DNA of 64,000 bases from Prevotella sp. (GCA_017619375.1 JAFZSL010000068.1:24011-88010), one strand, 5' to 3'. Counted from the first letter of the stretch, positions 1-10,277 are shown. The notes: generated from the letters alone by a model not told the origin. Translations and numbers: made by a program.

Positions 1-129
1 GATGATGGTGTCGAACTTTGCCGGGTCGAGTTTGGATACTGTAAGATTGTTTTCTTGGCTTGCCGTGCAAGCGGAGAGCATGGCAATGGCCAGTCCTGCT
101 CCCAAAATCATTCCTTTAAAATTTTTCAT
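1..129 (-). CDS. Aldose 1-epimerase-like lipoprotein, N-terminal fragment
   Basis: Only the first 43 codons lie in the window; the gene runs off the left edge. The start is the ATG at 127-129 on the minus strand. The translation begins MKNFKGMILGAGLAIAMLSA followed by Cys, a lipoprotein signal peptide with a lipobox ending in S-A-C. The next residues (LTVSKLDPAKFDTII) resemble the segment just before the GalM domain in the gene at 3050-4138 (GLKRENFQTTINGK). The gene follows galK on the same strand at the end of the galactose operon. A membrane-anchored mutarotase is therefore the likely product. The lipoprotein signal is seen directly; the GalM identity is inferred from this short segment and the context. 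Confidence 0.55.
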   Translation of the reverse strand, partial: MKNFKGMILGAGLAIAMLSACTASQENNLTVSKLDPAKFDTII

Positions 130-342
130 AAAATCGTTGGTTTTTCGTGATGTTGCGTTTTGGGTGTAAAAATACAATTTATTTTTCAAACCACAAGCAA
201 TTTTTTTATGTTTTACAGCATGAAAGTGTATTTATAACACTTTTTAAGGATTGCTCGTGTGCTTGGCTAGAATTTGGCCGTCAACATTTGTTCGTTGAGT
301 GGCAATATTGTGTTTTTCCGCCTTTTGGGGATGAAATGAAAA

Positions 343-370
343 ATCGGCGGGAAAGCACTTTCCCGCCGAT
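343..370 (-). terminator. Rho-independent terminator after galK
   Basis: A perfect 13-bp stem (343-355 with 358-370) has a three-base loop and lies 16 bp beyond the galK stop. On the minus strand it is followed by a T5 run. It would end, or partly attenuate, galactose operon transcription before the lipoprotein GalM gene at 1-129. Confidence 0.8.
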
Positions 371-385
371 GATTCCATAAGGTGT

Positions 386-1549
386 TTAGCAAATCTTGCG
401 AGAGCCGTCTCCGATGACCACATCGATGACTTTCAACTCCTTGCCGAATTTCTCAGCATACCTCTTCTTCGCGTCGGCGATGAATTGGTCATAAAGTTCG
501 TCTTTCACCAGGTTGATGGTGCATCCACCGAAGCCGCCACCCATGATGCGGCTGCCAGTGACGCCGTCCTCCTTGGCGATGTCGTTGAGGAAGTCGAGTT
601 CTTCGCAGCTCACCTCATACTCCTTGCTCAGGCCATAGTGGGTCTCGTACATCTTCTTTCCTACGGTCTCGTAGTCGCCGGCGACAAGGGCGTCGCAGAC
701 GGCGAGCACGCGGTCCTTCTCTCCGAGGACGAAATGTGCGCGGGTGTAGTCTTCCTCGCCCACTTCGGCACGCACTTCCTCGAGTTGCTCCCAAGTGCAG
801 TCGCGGAGGGTCTCAAACTTTCCTTCCGGATGCTTGGCAGCGATGTGTTTCACCACGTTCTCGCAGGAATTGCGGCGGTCGTTGTAGGGAGAACCCACCA
901 ACTCGTGCTTCACGCAGGAGTTGAGCAGCACCACTTTGTATCCCACGGGGTTGAAGGGGAAGTACTCGAATTCGCGTGAGCGGCAGTCGAGGCGCATGAG
1001 GTTGCCTGCCTTGCCGAAGACGCTGGCGAACTGGTCCATGATGCCGCAGTTGACGCCGATGTATTTGTGTTCGGTGGCTTGTCCTGCGAGGGCGATGTCC
1101 CATTTCGACACCTTGTTGTCACCAAAGAGGTCGTTCAGGCCGCAGCCGAAGCAACTCTCCATAGCAGCGGAAGAGGACATGCCGGCGCCAAGAGGCACGT
1201 CGCCGGCGAAGGCGATGTTGAATCCCTTCACGGGTACGCCGAGGGCTTCCATCTCCAGGGCCATGCCGTAGATGAAGCGTGCCCAGGTGGCACGGGGGCC
1301 TTGTCCGTCATGGAAGTCAAAGTCCACGCGGTCTTTCAGGTCGATGGAGTAGGCACGGATGGTGCTCTCTGTGCCGTTGGGGCGCATCTCTGCCATGATG
1401 CCGAGGTTAACGGCTCCTGGGAAGACGAAGCCACCGTTGTAGTCGGTGTGCTCGCCAATGAGGTTGATACGTCCGGGAGAATGATAAATGTTGCCGGTCT
1501 GACCGTCAAAATGCTTGATGAAGCGACTTCTTACAAATTCGATGTCCAT
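386..1549 (-). CDS. galK: Galactokinase
   Basis: A 387-residue cytoplasmic GHMP-family kinase that phosphorylates galactose to galactose 1-phosphate in the Leloir pathway. The galactokinase signature SPGRINLIGEHTDYNGG is near residues 25-41. The ATP-binding GHMP loop GAGMSSSAAMES is near 121-132. CGIMDQFASVFG near 168-179 carries the catalytic Asp, and SRIMGGGFGGC is near the C-terminus. Length matches the family. It lies 51 bp downstream of the sugar transporter gene, on the same strand, and ends before a strong hairpin terminator. No galT or galE is present in the window, so the rest of the Leloir pathway must be encoded elsewhere. Confidence 0.96.
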   Translation of the reverse strand: MDIEFVRSRFIKHFDGQTGNIYHSPGRINLIGEHTDYNGGFVFPGAVNLGIMAEMRPNGTESTIRAYSIDLKDRVDFDFHDGQGPRATWARFIYGMALEMEALGVPVKGFNIAFAGDVPLGAGMSSSAAMESCFGCGLNDLFGDNKVSKWDIALAGQATEHKYIGVNCGIMDQFASVFGKAGNLMRLDCRSREFEYFPFNPVGYKVVLLNSCVKHELVGSPYNDRRNSCENVVKHIAAKHPEGKFETLRDCTWEQLEEVRAEVGEEDYTRAHFVLGEKDRVLAVCDALVAGDYETVGKKMYETHYGLSKEYEVSCEELDFLNDIAKEDGVTGSRIMGGGFGGCTINLVKDELYDQFIADAKKRYAEKFGKELKVIDVVIGDGSRKIC

Positions 1550-1557
1550 GTTATTTA

Positions 1558-1600
1558 GTTTTGAGAATTTAGTTTTGAGAATTGAGATTTCAAATCTATT
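1558..1600. repeat. Short tandem repeat in galK/transporter gap
   Basis: The spacer between the transporter stop and the galK start holds two copies of a 13-base unit (TTAGTTTTGAGAA), followed by TTGAGAATTGAGATTT. That last string recurs in the gap after nhaD near 39668. The array lies in the intercistronic mRNA of the galactose operon. Confidence 0.6.
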
Positions 1601-2929
1601 TCAGTCCACTGGGATGTCCTTGTTGACGTTCTTGCAGCCGATGAGGGCGTAGTAGAGGATATAGGCGAGCATGGCGATGACCAGCCAGTAACTGGCGATG
1701 GGGCCTGCGCTCTTTGCGATTGCTTCCTGGATGAGAGGCATGATGCCACCGCCCACGACCATCATCATGAAAATACCTGAAGCAGCCTCGGTGTATTTGC
1801 CGAGTCCCTCGACGGAAAGATTGAAGATGCCTCCCCACATGATGGAGGTGCAAAGACCGCAGAGTGCGATGAAGATGGCTTTTGTGGGAACTTCAAATAC
1901 GCCCGTTTCAGGAAGTTTGAAGAAACTCCTCACCCAACCGGGGAAAGACGCTGTGTTCAATGACATCGTGTTGGTTTCTGGCATGAAGATAGCAATCAGA
2001 AGCAATATGATGGCTACTGAGGATACCACGGTCAACTGCAGTTTGGTTGACACTTTACCAGAGAGGTAGCTTGAACTTGCCCTGCCGACAAGCATCATCA
2101 ACCAGTAGGAGGCAGCCAAAGCACCACCGATGGCGGCCGAACCCTCGAAGCCAAGGTCTGTGATATAGAAGTTAAGCTCCATGGGGATACCGATTTCTAT
2201 GCCTACATAGAAGAAGATGGCAATCACTCCCAAAAGACAGTGACGGAAGGCGATGGGGCTGTGCTCATATTTTGGCCTTTCCTTTCCAAGGGTGGGCTCG
2301 GGAATGTCAACACGGCTGATGATGATGAAAGCAAGTGCGAAGACTGCCATTCCAATGAACAATAGTGGAGATACGTCAGTCATACTTGTCTTATCGGTCA
2401 CCGTACCCACGAGTACACCTGTCAACAGCGGGGTGAGCGTGGCGGTGAGTGAGTTCATGGTGCCGCCGATCTGGATGAACTGGTTGCCCCTGTTGCCACC
2501 ACCACCAAGGATGTTGAGCATCGGGTTGACAACGGTGTTCAGCATACAGACGCAGAAACCGCAGATGAATGCTCCGAGGAGATAGATGATGAGATTCAGG
2601 GCGACAGGTATTCCGTCGTATTTGAACACAAAAGTACCAGCTCCTGCAATGCTGGAAAGGTATTGCAGTGCAAGACCCACGATGCCCACCACAAGGGCGA
2701 TAAGGGCAGTCTTTTTGTAGCCGTACTTGATAAGCATCTTACCGGCAGGTATGCCCATGAACAGATAAGCGGCGAAGTTCATCAGGTTACCCCACGCCTT
2801 TGCAAAAGGATAAGTGAATCCCCAGATGTTGCCGAAAGGTGCACCCATATTGGTAACGAAACTGATCATCGCGAAGATGAAGCACATGGTGACAATGGCA
2901 ACAATGTTGGTTTTCTTTTCTTGACTCAT
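1601..2929 (-). CDS. Sugar MFS transporter (glucose/galactose type)
   Basis: A 442-residue polytopic inner-membrane protein of the major facilitator superfamily, resembling the FucP/GluP sugar:H+ symporter group. About twelve hydrophobic helices can be read, from IVAIVTMCFIFAMISF near residue 10 to SYWLVIAMLAYILYYALIG near the C-terminus. Conserved family features include the early NMGAPFGNIWGF segment and the VVNPMLNILGGGGNRGNQFIQIGG segment after helix 4. Its position between galM and galK makes galactose (or glucose) the likely substrate. It is co-transcribed with both: the galM gap is 120 bp and contains an inverted repeat, and the galK gap is 51 bp. Confidence 0.9.
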   Translation of the reverse strand: MSQEKKTNIVAIVTMCFIFAMISFVTNMGAPFGNIWGFTYPFAKAWGNLMNFAAYLFMGIPAGKMLIKYGYKKTALIALVVGIVGLALQYLSSIAGAGTFVFKYDGIPVALNLIIYLLGAFICGFCVCMLNTVVNPMLNILGGGGNRGNQFIQIGGTMNSLTATLTPLLTGVLVGTVTDKTSMTDVSPLLFIGMAVFALAFIIISRVDIPEPTLGKERPKYEHSPIAFRHCLLGVIAIFFYVGIEIGIPMELNFYITDLGFEGSAAIGGALAASYWLMMLVGRASSSYLSGKVSTKLQLTVVSSVAIILLLIAIFMPETNTMSLNTASFPGWVRSFFKLPETGVFEVPTKAIFIALCGLCTSIMWGGIFNLSVEGLGKYTEAASGIFMMMVVGGGIMPLIQEAIAKSAGPIASYWLVIAMLAYILYYALIGCKNVNKDIPVD

Positions 2930-2991
2930 GTTGTCTTTTTAAATTTGATGGTTGTTATTGGTTAGATTTGTTTTTTCGGTAAAGCCCTTAT

Positions 2992-3031
2992 GCTGTTGGT
3001 CATTTGGACAATGGTTCTAATGACCAACAGC
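2992..3031. repeat. Perfect 12-bp inverted repeat in the galM-transporter gap
   Basis: GCTGTTGGTCAT at 2992-3003 is exactly complementary to 3020-3031, with a 16-base spacer; the flanking CCCTT and AAGGG extend the pairing. No clear U-tract follows on the minus strand. It may be an intercistronic mRNA hairpin (attenuation, processing or stability) or a regulator site. Which of these applies cannot be told from sequence. Confidence 0.65.
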
Positions 3032-3049
3032 CAAGGGTGTCATTCTTCC

Positions 3050-4138
3050 TTATTTCCTCACGCCGAATTGGTAGATGGTCTTTTGCTTGTAGCGACGGCC
3101 GGGTTTCAGCACTACAGAGGGGAAATAGGGATGGTTGGGGGTGTCGGGGAAGTGCTGTGCCTCGAAGCAGACAGCACTACGGCGTGGGAAGGTGGCACCA
3201 TTCTGTCCCTTCTCGCCTTGACCATAGTTGTCGGTGTAGAATTGCACGCCGGGCTCGGTGGTGTAGACGTCCATCGTGCGACCGCTCTTCGGTTCGTAGA
3301 TACGTGCTGCGAAACTCAGTTCGCCTTCCTCACGCTTGTTGAGCACATAGCAGTGGTCGTAGCCCGAGCCGTTGCGGATTTGCTCGTTGTCGGCGTCGAT
3401 GTCCTGACCGATGGGTTTTGGTGTGCGGAAGTCGAAAGGTGTGTCCTTGACGAAGCGGATTTCGCCGGTGGGGATGGAAGTCTCGTCGATGGGGATGTAG
3501 TAGTCGGCGTTGATCTCGCACTCCAGGTCCTCGATGGTCGGTGTCGGGTCGGCGATGCCGGTGAGGCTGAAGAAGCCATGGTTCGTCAGGTTGATGATGG
3601 TCATCTTGTTTGTCGTGGCCAGGTATTCAATCATCAACTCGTTCTCGTTGGTCCAAGTATAGACCACCGTCACTTTCACCTCGCCGGTGTAGCCTTCCTC
3701 ACCATAGGCGGAGATGAGTTCGAGCACCAGCGACTGGTCGTTCATCTGGACAGCATCCCACACACGGGCGTGGAAGCCTTTCGGACCGCCATGGAGGGCG
3801 TTGACACCGTTGTTGATGGCCAACTGGTAGTCCTTGCCGCGCAGGCGGAATTGTCCGCGGCAGATGCGGTTGCCGTAACGGCCGATGAGGGTGGACAAAT
3901 AAGGTTGTGGTGATTCTAAGGCTTCTTTAATGCTGTTGTAACCTTGGATGACATTGGCGTAGTTGCCGTCCCGGTCGGGTACCATGATGCCTACGATGGC
4001 GCCGCCATAATTGGTGATGGCTACTTCATTGCCAAGGCTGTTCTTGAGAATATACAAATCGGTCTGTTTGCCGTTGATGGTGGTCTGGAAATTCTCTCTT
4101 TTCAGGCCACAAAGATTTTCTGTTTCGGTTGTCTTCAT
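3050..4138 (-). CDS. galM: Aldose 1-epimerase (mutarotase)
   Basis: A 362-residue enzyme that interconverts alpha and beta anomers of galactose or glucose. Family landmarks are NYGGAIVGIMVPDRDG near residues 44-59, YGNRICRGQF near 100, the substrate-binding stretch ALHGGPKGFH (catalytic His), NLTNHGFFSL, and GVQFYTDNYGQGEKG near the C-terminus. The frame extends 12 codons upstream, but a TTTG-N20-TTATTTTG promoter at 4172-4203 places the transcription start just before the ATG at 4138, so this start is preferred. It has no signal peptide, unlike the lipoprotein mutarotase at the other end of the operon. It is the first gene of the galM-transporter-galK operon. Confidence 0.93.
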   Translation of the reverse strand: MKTTETENLCGLKRENFQTTINGKQTDLYILKNSLGNEVAITNYGGAIVGIMVPDRDGNYANVIQGYNSIKEALESPQPYLSTLIGRYGNRICRGQFRLRGKDYQLAINNGVNALHGGPKGFHARVWDAVQMNDQSLVLELISAYGEEGYTGEVKVTVVYTWTNENELMIEYLATTNKMTIINLTNHGFFSLTGIADPTPTIEDLECEINADYYIPIDETSIPTGEIRFVKDTPFDFRTPKPIGQDIDADNEQIRNGSGYDHCYVLNKREEGELSFAARIYEPKSGRTMDVYTTEPGVQFYTDNYGQGEKGQNGATFPRRSAVCFEAQHFPDTPNHPYFPSVVLKPGRRYKQKTIYQFGVRK

Positions 4139-4171
4139 AATACTTAGCGTTGTTAGTAATATAGTAGTCCG

Positions 4172-4203
4172 CAAAATAAGTAAAAAAAAACGAGAACCGC
4201 AAA
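4172..4203 (-). promoter_or_regulatory. Promoter of the galactose operon
   Basis: On the minus strand there is a TTTG -33 box (4203-4200), a 20-base spacer and a TTATTTTG -7 box (4179-4172), close to the Bacteroidetes primary sigma consensus. Transcription would start near 4165, upstream of galM at 4138. Confidence 0.6.
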
Positions 4204-4260
4204 CGAAACAAAAAAAAAGTGTATTTCTACAACTGTTAAAAACTCTTAAAAGAGATTGTA

Positions 4261-4348
4261 GGTGGTTATAGGTAGTCTTAGGTAGTCCTAGGTAGCCCTA
4301 GGAAGTCCTAGAGGGTCCTAGGATCCTAGGAAAGTCTAGGATATCCTA
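4261..4348. repeat. Decamer tandem array at the 3' end of folC
   Basis: At least six successive 10-base units based on GGTAGTCCTA run in perfect register from 4261 to 4320. They are followed by shortened or diverged copies up to about 4348. The array fills the gap between the galM promoter region and folC. It continues into the last codons of folC, so the folC C-terminus is made partly of repeat. Confidence 0.9.
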
Positions 4349-5628
4349 TAAAATCCCAAAAAATCTGCCACCACGTAGCTGCTGCCGCCGACAAAGATGA
4401 AATCCTCTGGTGCGGCGTCGCGTCGTGCAGCCTCGAAAGCTTCCTTCACGGTGTGGAAGGCTTGGCCGTGCAGCCCTTTTTGCTCTCCCGTTTCACGCAC
4501 CTTCTCTTCGTCGATGGCTCGGTGGCTGCTGGCCCGGGTGAAATAGTAGTCGGCGTCGGGTGGCAAGAGACCCATCACGGTGTCGAGGTCCTTGTCGTCC
4601 ACCATGCCGAAGACGATGCGCATGCGGCGGCATTCCACCTCGCGCAGTTGTCGTGCCAGCCACTGCCAGCCACCCACGTTGTGTCCAGTGTCCAATACCA
4701 CGGTCGGCCGTTCGCCCACTTGTTGCCATCGACCCATCAGCCCAGTATTCCTGCAAACCTTGCCGAGTCCTTGTCGGATGTCCTCGGTGGTGATGGGATA
4801 GTCCATGTCCTGTAAAAGGGAAATGGCGTGGAGGATGGTGTCGGTGTTGCGGGTCTGGTAGTGCCCGCCGAGGTCGCTGTCAAAGTCGCCAAAGGGTTGG
4901 GTGAGGTAGTGGCGCGTGTAATGTGGTCCGTCGGTGGCGGCGATGACAAAGGGATGGTCCTCGGCAAAGGTGATAGGGGCTCCCGCTTCGGCGGCTTTCG
5001 CCTCGAATACGGGACGCGTCTCCTCGGTGGCCTCGCCGATGACCACGGGGATGCCGGGCTTGATGATGCCGGCTTTCTCTGCGGCGATTTTGGCGACGGT
5101 GTCGCCTAAGAACTGCGTGTGGTCCAGACTGATGTTGGTGATGACGCAGAGGTCGGGAGTGATGATATTGGTGCAGTCGAGGCGTCCGCCAAGGCCCACT
5201 TCCACGACGGCTACGTCGACCGCTTGCTTGGCGAAATAGTCGAAGGCCATCGCAGTGGTCAACTCGAAGAAAGACGGGTGGAGGGGCTCGAAGAAGTCGC
5301 GGTGGTGCGCCACGAAGTCGACCACGTATTCCTCGCTGATGCATACGCCGTTGATGCGGATACGTTCGCGGAAGTCGACGAGGTGCGGAGAGGTGTACAA
5401 CCCCACGCGGAGGCCAGCCTCTTGCAGGATAGAGGCGATGGAATGCGAGACGGACCCCTTGCCGTTTGTGCCTGCCACATGGATGGTCTTGAAAAGGCGG
5501 TGGGGATGGCCGAGGCGGGTGTCGAGGGCGTGGGTGTTGGAAAGGCCCTCCTTATATGCACCAGCCCCGATCTTCTCAAAGACCGGGGTGCAGTTGTAAA
5601 GGTATTCCACCGTTTCCTTGTAGGTCAT
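4336..5628 (-). CDS. folC: Bifunctional folylpolyglutamate synthase/dihydrofolate synthase
   Basis: A 430-residue cytoplasmic Mur-ligase-family enzyme that adds glutamate to dihydropteroate and folates in an ATP-dependent reaction. The P-loop HVAGTNGKGSVSHSIASIL is near residues 50-68. YTSPHLVDFRERIRING follows, then VEVGLGGRLDCTNII near 143-157, with LDHTQFLGDTVAKIAAEKAGIIKPG in the central domain. The frame is open for 32 codons upstream, but those codons read through a 9-base tandem array (NSYYSDNSDYSDYF), so the ATG at 5628 (MTYKETVEYLYN) is taken as the start. The last residues (FYRIS) are encoded inside the decamer array at 4261-4348. Confidence 0.94.
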   Translation of the reverse strand: MTYKETVEYLYNCTPVFEKIGAGAYKEGLSNTHALDTRLGHPHRLFKTIHVAGTNGKGSVSHSIASILQEAGLRVGLYTSPHLVDFRERIRINGVCISEEYVVDFVAHHRDFFEPLHPSFFELTTAMAFDYFAKQAVDVAVVEVGLGGRLDCTNIITPDLCVITNISLDHTQFLGDTVAKIAAEKAGIIKPGIPVVIGEATEETRPVFEAKAAEAGAPITFAEDHPFVIAATDGPHYTRHYLTQPFGDFDSDLGGHYQTRNTDTILHAISLLQDMDYPITTEDIRQGLGKVCRNTGLMGRWQQVGERPTVVLDTGHNVGGWQWLARQLREVECRRMRIVFGMVDDKDLDTVMGLLPPDADYYFTRASSHRAIDEEKVRETGEQKGLHGQAFHTVKEAFEAARRDAAPEDFIFVGGSSYVVADFLGFYRIS

Positions 5629-5641
5629 GGGCAAGGATTTG

Positions 5642-5686
5642 TCGAAGTAGTCGGAGTAATCGGAATTGTCGGAGTAATAGGAGTTA
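5642..5686. repeat. 9-base tandem array upstream of folC
   Basis: Five contiguous 9-base units in register: TCGAAGTAG, TCGGAGTAA, TCGGAATTG, TCGGAGTAA, TAGGAGTTA. The array sits immediately 5' of the chosen folC start, in its presumed leader. Confidence 0.85.
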
Positions 5687-5741
5687 ACGAAAATAGTGTT
5701 GTCATTCGCGGGGTTTTGTCGCAAACTTCGAGCGTATCGAT

Positions 5742-5793
5742 AACTTCTCTAACTTCTTTAACTTCGAAATTTTAAAACTTCTCTAACTTCTCT
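5742..5793. repeat. 9-base tandem array at the dnaJ 3' end
   Basis: Units of AACTTCTCT with variants (AACTTCTTT, AACTTCGAA) repeat at a 9-base period from 5742. The register is interrupted once at about 5769-5775 and then resumes with two AACTTCTCT copies. The array abuts the dnaJ stop codon at 5792-5794. Confidence 0.85.
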
Positions 5794-6955
5794 AATTGTT
5801 GAAATAATTCTTGAAACGTTGGAAGATGCTTTGTTTCGTGGCTTTGTCGCTCTTGAAATTGTCGCTCTTCTGCATCTTCTCCAAAGCTTCGCGTTCTTCA
5901 CGCGTGAGCGTCTTCGGCACATAGATGCTGATGTTGACGATGATGTCGCCCGTCCCATGGCCATAGCCTTGAACGGCGGGAAGGCCCTTGCCGCGGAGTC
6001 GCTTGGTGGTGCCGGGTTGGATGCCAGGCTCGAGGTTGATTTTGACGTTCTTGCCATCCACGGTGGGGATTTTCACCTCGCCGCCGAGAGCAGCGGTGGG
6101 GAAATCGAGCAATAGGTTGTATATCAAGTCGTTGTCCTGACGCACAAAGGTGTTGTTTTCTTCCTCGGAAATGAACACCTGGATGTCGCCTGCCACACCA
6201 TTGTGGATGCCAGCATTGCCTTTCCCTTGCACGGTGAGTACCATGCCGTCGGCCACGCCGGCGGGGATTTTGATTTCCACCACTTCCTCGCCTTTCACCA
6301 CACCGTCGCCGGCACAGTGTTGGCACTTGTTCTTGATGACCGTGCCTTCTCCGTGGCAGGTGGGGCAGGGACCTTGCGACTGCATGATGCCGAAGAGCGT
6401 CTGCTTCGTCTGCACCGTGTAGCCGCTGCCGTGGCAAGTGGGGCAGGATTCGGGGGCGCTGCCGCCCTCGCAGCCCGTGCCGTGGCAGTCGGGGCAGGTG
6501 ATGTCCTTCTTCACGCGGAATTTCTTCGTCACGCCGCTGGCCACCTCCTGTAGGCTCAACTTCACCTTCAGGCGAAGGTCGCCGCCGCGGTATTTGCGCT
6601 GGCTGCTCCTTTGCTGGCCACCACCAAATCCGCCGAATCCGCCGAAACCACCGAATCCGCCTTCGAAAACGCTGCCGAACATCGAGAAGATGTCGTCCAT
6701 GGAGAAACCGGCACCGCCGAAGCCGGCACCGGGAGCGTTGAAGCCGAACTGGTCGTATTGTTGGCGTTTCTGGGGGTCGTGAAGCACGTCGTAAGCCTCG
6801 GCGGCTTCCTTGAACTTCTCCTCGGCCACCTTGTCGCCAGGGTTGCGGTCGGGGTGGTATTTGATGGCTATCCTGCGATAGGCTTTCTTGATGTCATCTT
6901 CATTGGCGTCTTTCGACACGCCAAGCACCTCGTAGTAGTCTCTCTTCTCTGCCAT
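5792..6955 (-). CDS. dnaJ: Chaperone DnaJ
   Basis: A 387-residue Hsp40 co-chaperone that delivers unfolded clients to DnaK and stimulates its ATPase. The J domain has the HPD tripeptide ([10 protein letters not shown] near residues 31-40). A Gly/Phe-rich region follows ([15 protein letters not shown], then [13 protein letters not shown]). The zinc-finger region has four CxxCxGxG motifs ([32 protein letters not shown]), and the C-terminal substrate-binding domains are typical. It lies 9 bp downstream of grpE on the same strand, so the two are co-transcribed, probably from the promoter upstream of the ABC-F gene. Confidence 0.97.
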   Translation of the reverse strand: MAEKRDYYEVLGVSKDANEDDIKKAYRRIAIKYHPDRNPGDKVAEEKFKEAAEAYDVLHDPQKRQQYDQFGFNAPGAGFGGAGFSMDDIFSMFGSVFEGGFGGFGGFGGFGGGQQRSSQRKYRGGDLRLKVKLSLQEVASGVTKKFRVKKDITCPDCHGTGCEGGSAPESCPTCHGSGYTVQTKQTLFGIMQSQGPCPTCHGEGTVIKNKCQHCAGDGVVKGEEVVEIKIPAGVADGMVLTVQGKGNAGIHNGVAGDIQVFISEEENNTFVRQDNDLIYNLLLDFPTAALGGEVKIPTVDGKNVKINLEPGIQPGTTKRLRGKGLPAVQGYGHGTGDIIVNISIYVPKTLTREEREALEKMQKSDNFKSDKATKQSIFQRFKNYFNN

Positions 6956-6964
6956 TGTGCTTGC

Positions 6965-7591
6965 TTATTGTCCTACTGCCACTTTGGCATAGCGGATAAC
7001 CTTGCCGTTGAGTGTATAGCCTGTCTGAACACAGTCGATTACCTTGCCTTTCTTGTCGTCGCCCATGCCAGGGACCATGGCGATGGCCTCGTGGTAGTCG
7101 GTGTTGAAATCCTCGCCCACGGTGGCGATGAGTTCTACGCCTTCACCTTCGAGGATTTTCAAGAATTTCTTGTAAATCAGGTCCATGCCTTCACGAAGGG
7201 TGGCTACGTCATCGGTCTTTTCGCCATTGGCGATGGCCCGCTCCATGTCGTCGATGATGGGAAGGATTTTCGTGATGGTCTTCTCACCACCATTGAGGAT
7301 GAGTTCGGTTTTTTCCTTGAGCGTGCGCTTGCGGTAGTTGTCGAATTCAGCCACCTTGCGTATGTATTTGTCATTCAATTCGGCGATTTTCTCCTTGGCC
7401 ACCTCCAAGGGGTCGCGCTCCTCCTCTTCAGCAGGGGCGTCGGCAGCGTCTTGCTTGCCTTCTTCCTCATTTTCTTCAGCGGAGGCACTTTCTTGCTCCT
7501 GCTCTTGTTCTTGTTCTTGTTCTCGTTGTTCCTCTTGTGGAGTCAACTCCTCTTCCAGCTCTTCAGCCTTTTTATCTTTATTTTCGTCCAT
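6965..7591 (-). CDS. grpE: Nucleotide exchange factor GrpE
   Basis: A 208-residue DnaK nucleotide exchange factor. The acidic N-terminal region contains an unusual Gln-Glu repeat (EQEQEQEQEQE) coded by a slippage-prone hexamer array near 7492-7535. The GrpE core follows: AEFDNYRKRTLKEKTELI, then DDMERAI, and a beta domain ending YTLNGKVIRYAKVAVGQ. The frame extends to an ATG at 7663 that overlaps the ABC-F stop as ATGA, which could couple translation. The ATG at 7591 (MDENKDKK) is preferred because it begins the acidic segment usual for the family, but the upstream start cannot be excluded. dnaJ follows directly. Confidence 0.93.
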   Translation of the reverse strand: MDENKDKKAEELEEELTPQEEQREQEQEQEQEQESASAEENEEEGKQDAADAPAEEEERDPLEVAKEKIAELNDKYIRKVAEFDNYRKRTLKEKTELILNGGEKTITKILPIIDDMERAIANGEKTDDVATLREGMDLIYKKFLKILEGEGVELIATVGEDFNTDYHEAIAMVPGMGDDKKGKVIDCVQTGYTLNGKVIRYAKVAVGQ

Positions 7592-7659
7592 GATGTTGTT
7601 GTTTTTGGTCTTTTCCTTTCTTCTAGCAAAAACCTTGCCAAAATGCCGATTCCGTTTGC

Positions 7660-9485
<1,826 letters not shown>

Positions 9486-9526
9486 AGCCCATTTGTCGTA
9501 ACCATTTCAGTGAAAAAAGATGATAA

Positions 9527-9560
9527 TTGTTGTTTTCACTTGATAACCATCGTAATTTTG
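9527..9560 (+). promoter_or_regulatory. Promoter of outer-membrane barrel gene
   Basis: A TTG at 9530-9532, a 20-base spacer and TAATTTTG at 9553-9560 match the Bacteroidetes consensus. The start codon is at 9611 after an A-rich leader. Confidence 0.65.
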
Positions 9561-9610
9561 CATCGTCAAAAGAAAAAAATAACAATTAAAAAATAAAAAT
9601 AATTACAATT

Positions 9611-10210
9611 ATGAAAAAGATGATGATGATGGTCGCAGTCGCCTTAATGACAGCAATGAGTGTTAACGCACAGAGTGAGAACTTGAAGAATGAGTTAAGC
9701 CTGTCGTATGGCTTTGGTAGCACATCTCAAATGGGAGACGGTCTCGGCGAAGGACTCAGTTCGATCTTCTCAGACACCGAGTATGATGACGGTGCAATTC
9801 TTGGCCCCATTTCCGTAGAGTATTTCCGCCATCTCAATAATCCCAGACTGGCCGTCGGTGGTTTCGTGTCGTATTCAAAGTGGGATAGCGACATCCAAAA
9901 GAAAGGTGGAAATCATGAGAAAGTAGGAGAGCGCAATCGTAGTTACATCGCTGTGATGCCGGCCATCAAGTGGTACTGGATCAACAAGAACAGTTTCGGT
10001 CTCTATTCTAAGGGTGCTGTTGGTGTTGCATTCCTGAATAGCACGGAGAAAGACCTCGCCACCAATACATCGAAAGACGAAAACAGTACCCACTTCATGT
10101 ACCAAGCCTCATTCCTCGGTGTGGAGTTCGGTAATAAGTTCCGCGGATTTGCCGAAGCAGGTGTCGGTGAGCAGGGCTTCCTTCTGGCAGGTATTCGCTA
10201 TAAGTTCTAA
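9611..10210 (+). CDS. Small outer-membrane beta-barrel protein
   Basis: A 199-residue exported protein. The Sec signal peptide (MKKMMMMVAVALMTAMSVNA, cleavage before Q) is clear. The mature part shows alternating amphipathic strands rich in Gly and aromatic residues (LSLSYGFGSTSQMG, GPISVEYFRHL, LAVGGFVSYSKW, AVMPAIKWYWI, FGLYSKGAVGVAFL). It ends in AGIRYKF, an aromatic-terminated last strand typical of outer-membrane barrels. This fits the outer membrane beta-barrel family (OmpW/PF13505-like size). It stands alone between its own promoter and a strong terminator. Its ligand or function cannot be told. Confidence 0.75.
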   Translation: MKKMMMMVAVALMTAMSVNAQSENLKNELSLSYGFGSTSQMGDGLGEGLSSIFSDTEYDDGAILGPISVEYFRHLNNPRLAVGGFVSYSKWDSDIQKKGGNHEKVGERNRSYIAVMPAIKWYWINKNSFGLYSKGAVGVAFLNSTEKDLATNTSKDENSTHFMYQASFLGVEFGNKFRGFAEAGVGEQGFLLAGIRYKF

Positions 10211-10277
10211 AAAACCAAATGGTATTGGATAACAAGAATCAAGTTGAAATAAAACTCGTTGATAAAGAATAATTTGT

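Noticed and set aside
147-380. 77-codon plus-strand frame
   Set aside because: It runs through the galK terminator hairpin and AT-rich leader; no ribosome site or protein character.
2990-3913. 307-codon plus-strand frame opposite galM
   Set aside because: Antisense to conserved galM; starts within the inverted repeat.
4261-4348. CRISPR array
   Set aside because: Units are 10 bases and directly adjacent with no spacers; no cas genes are present.
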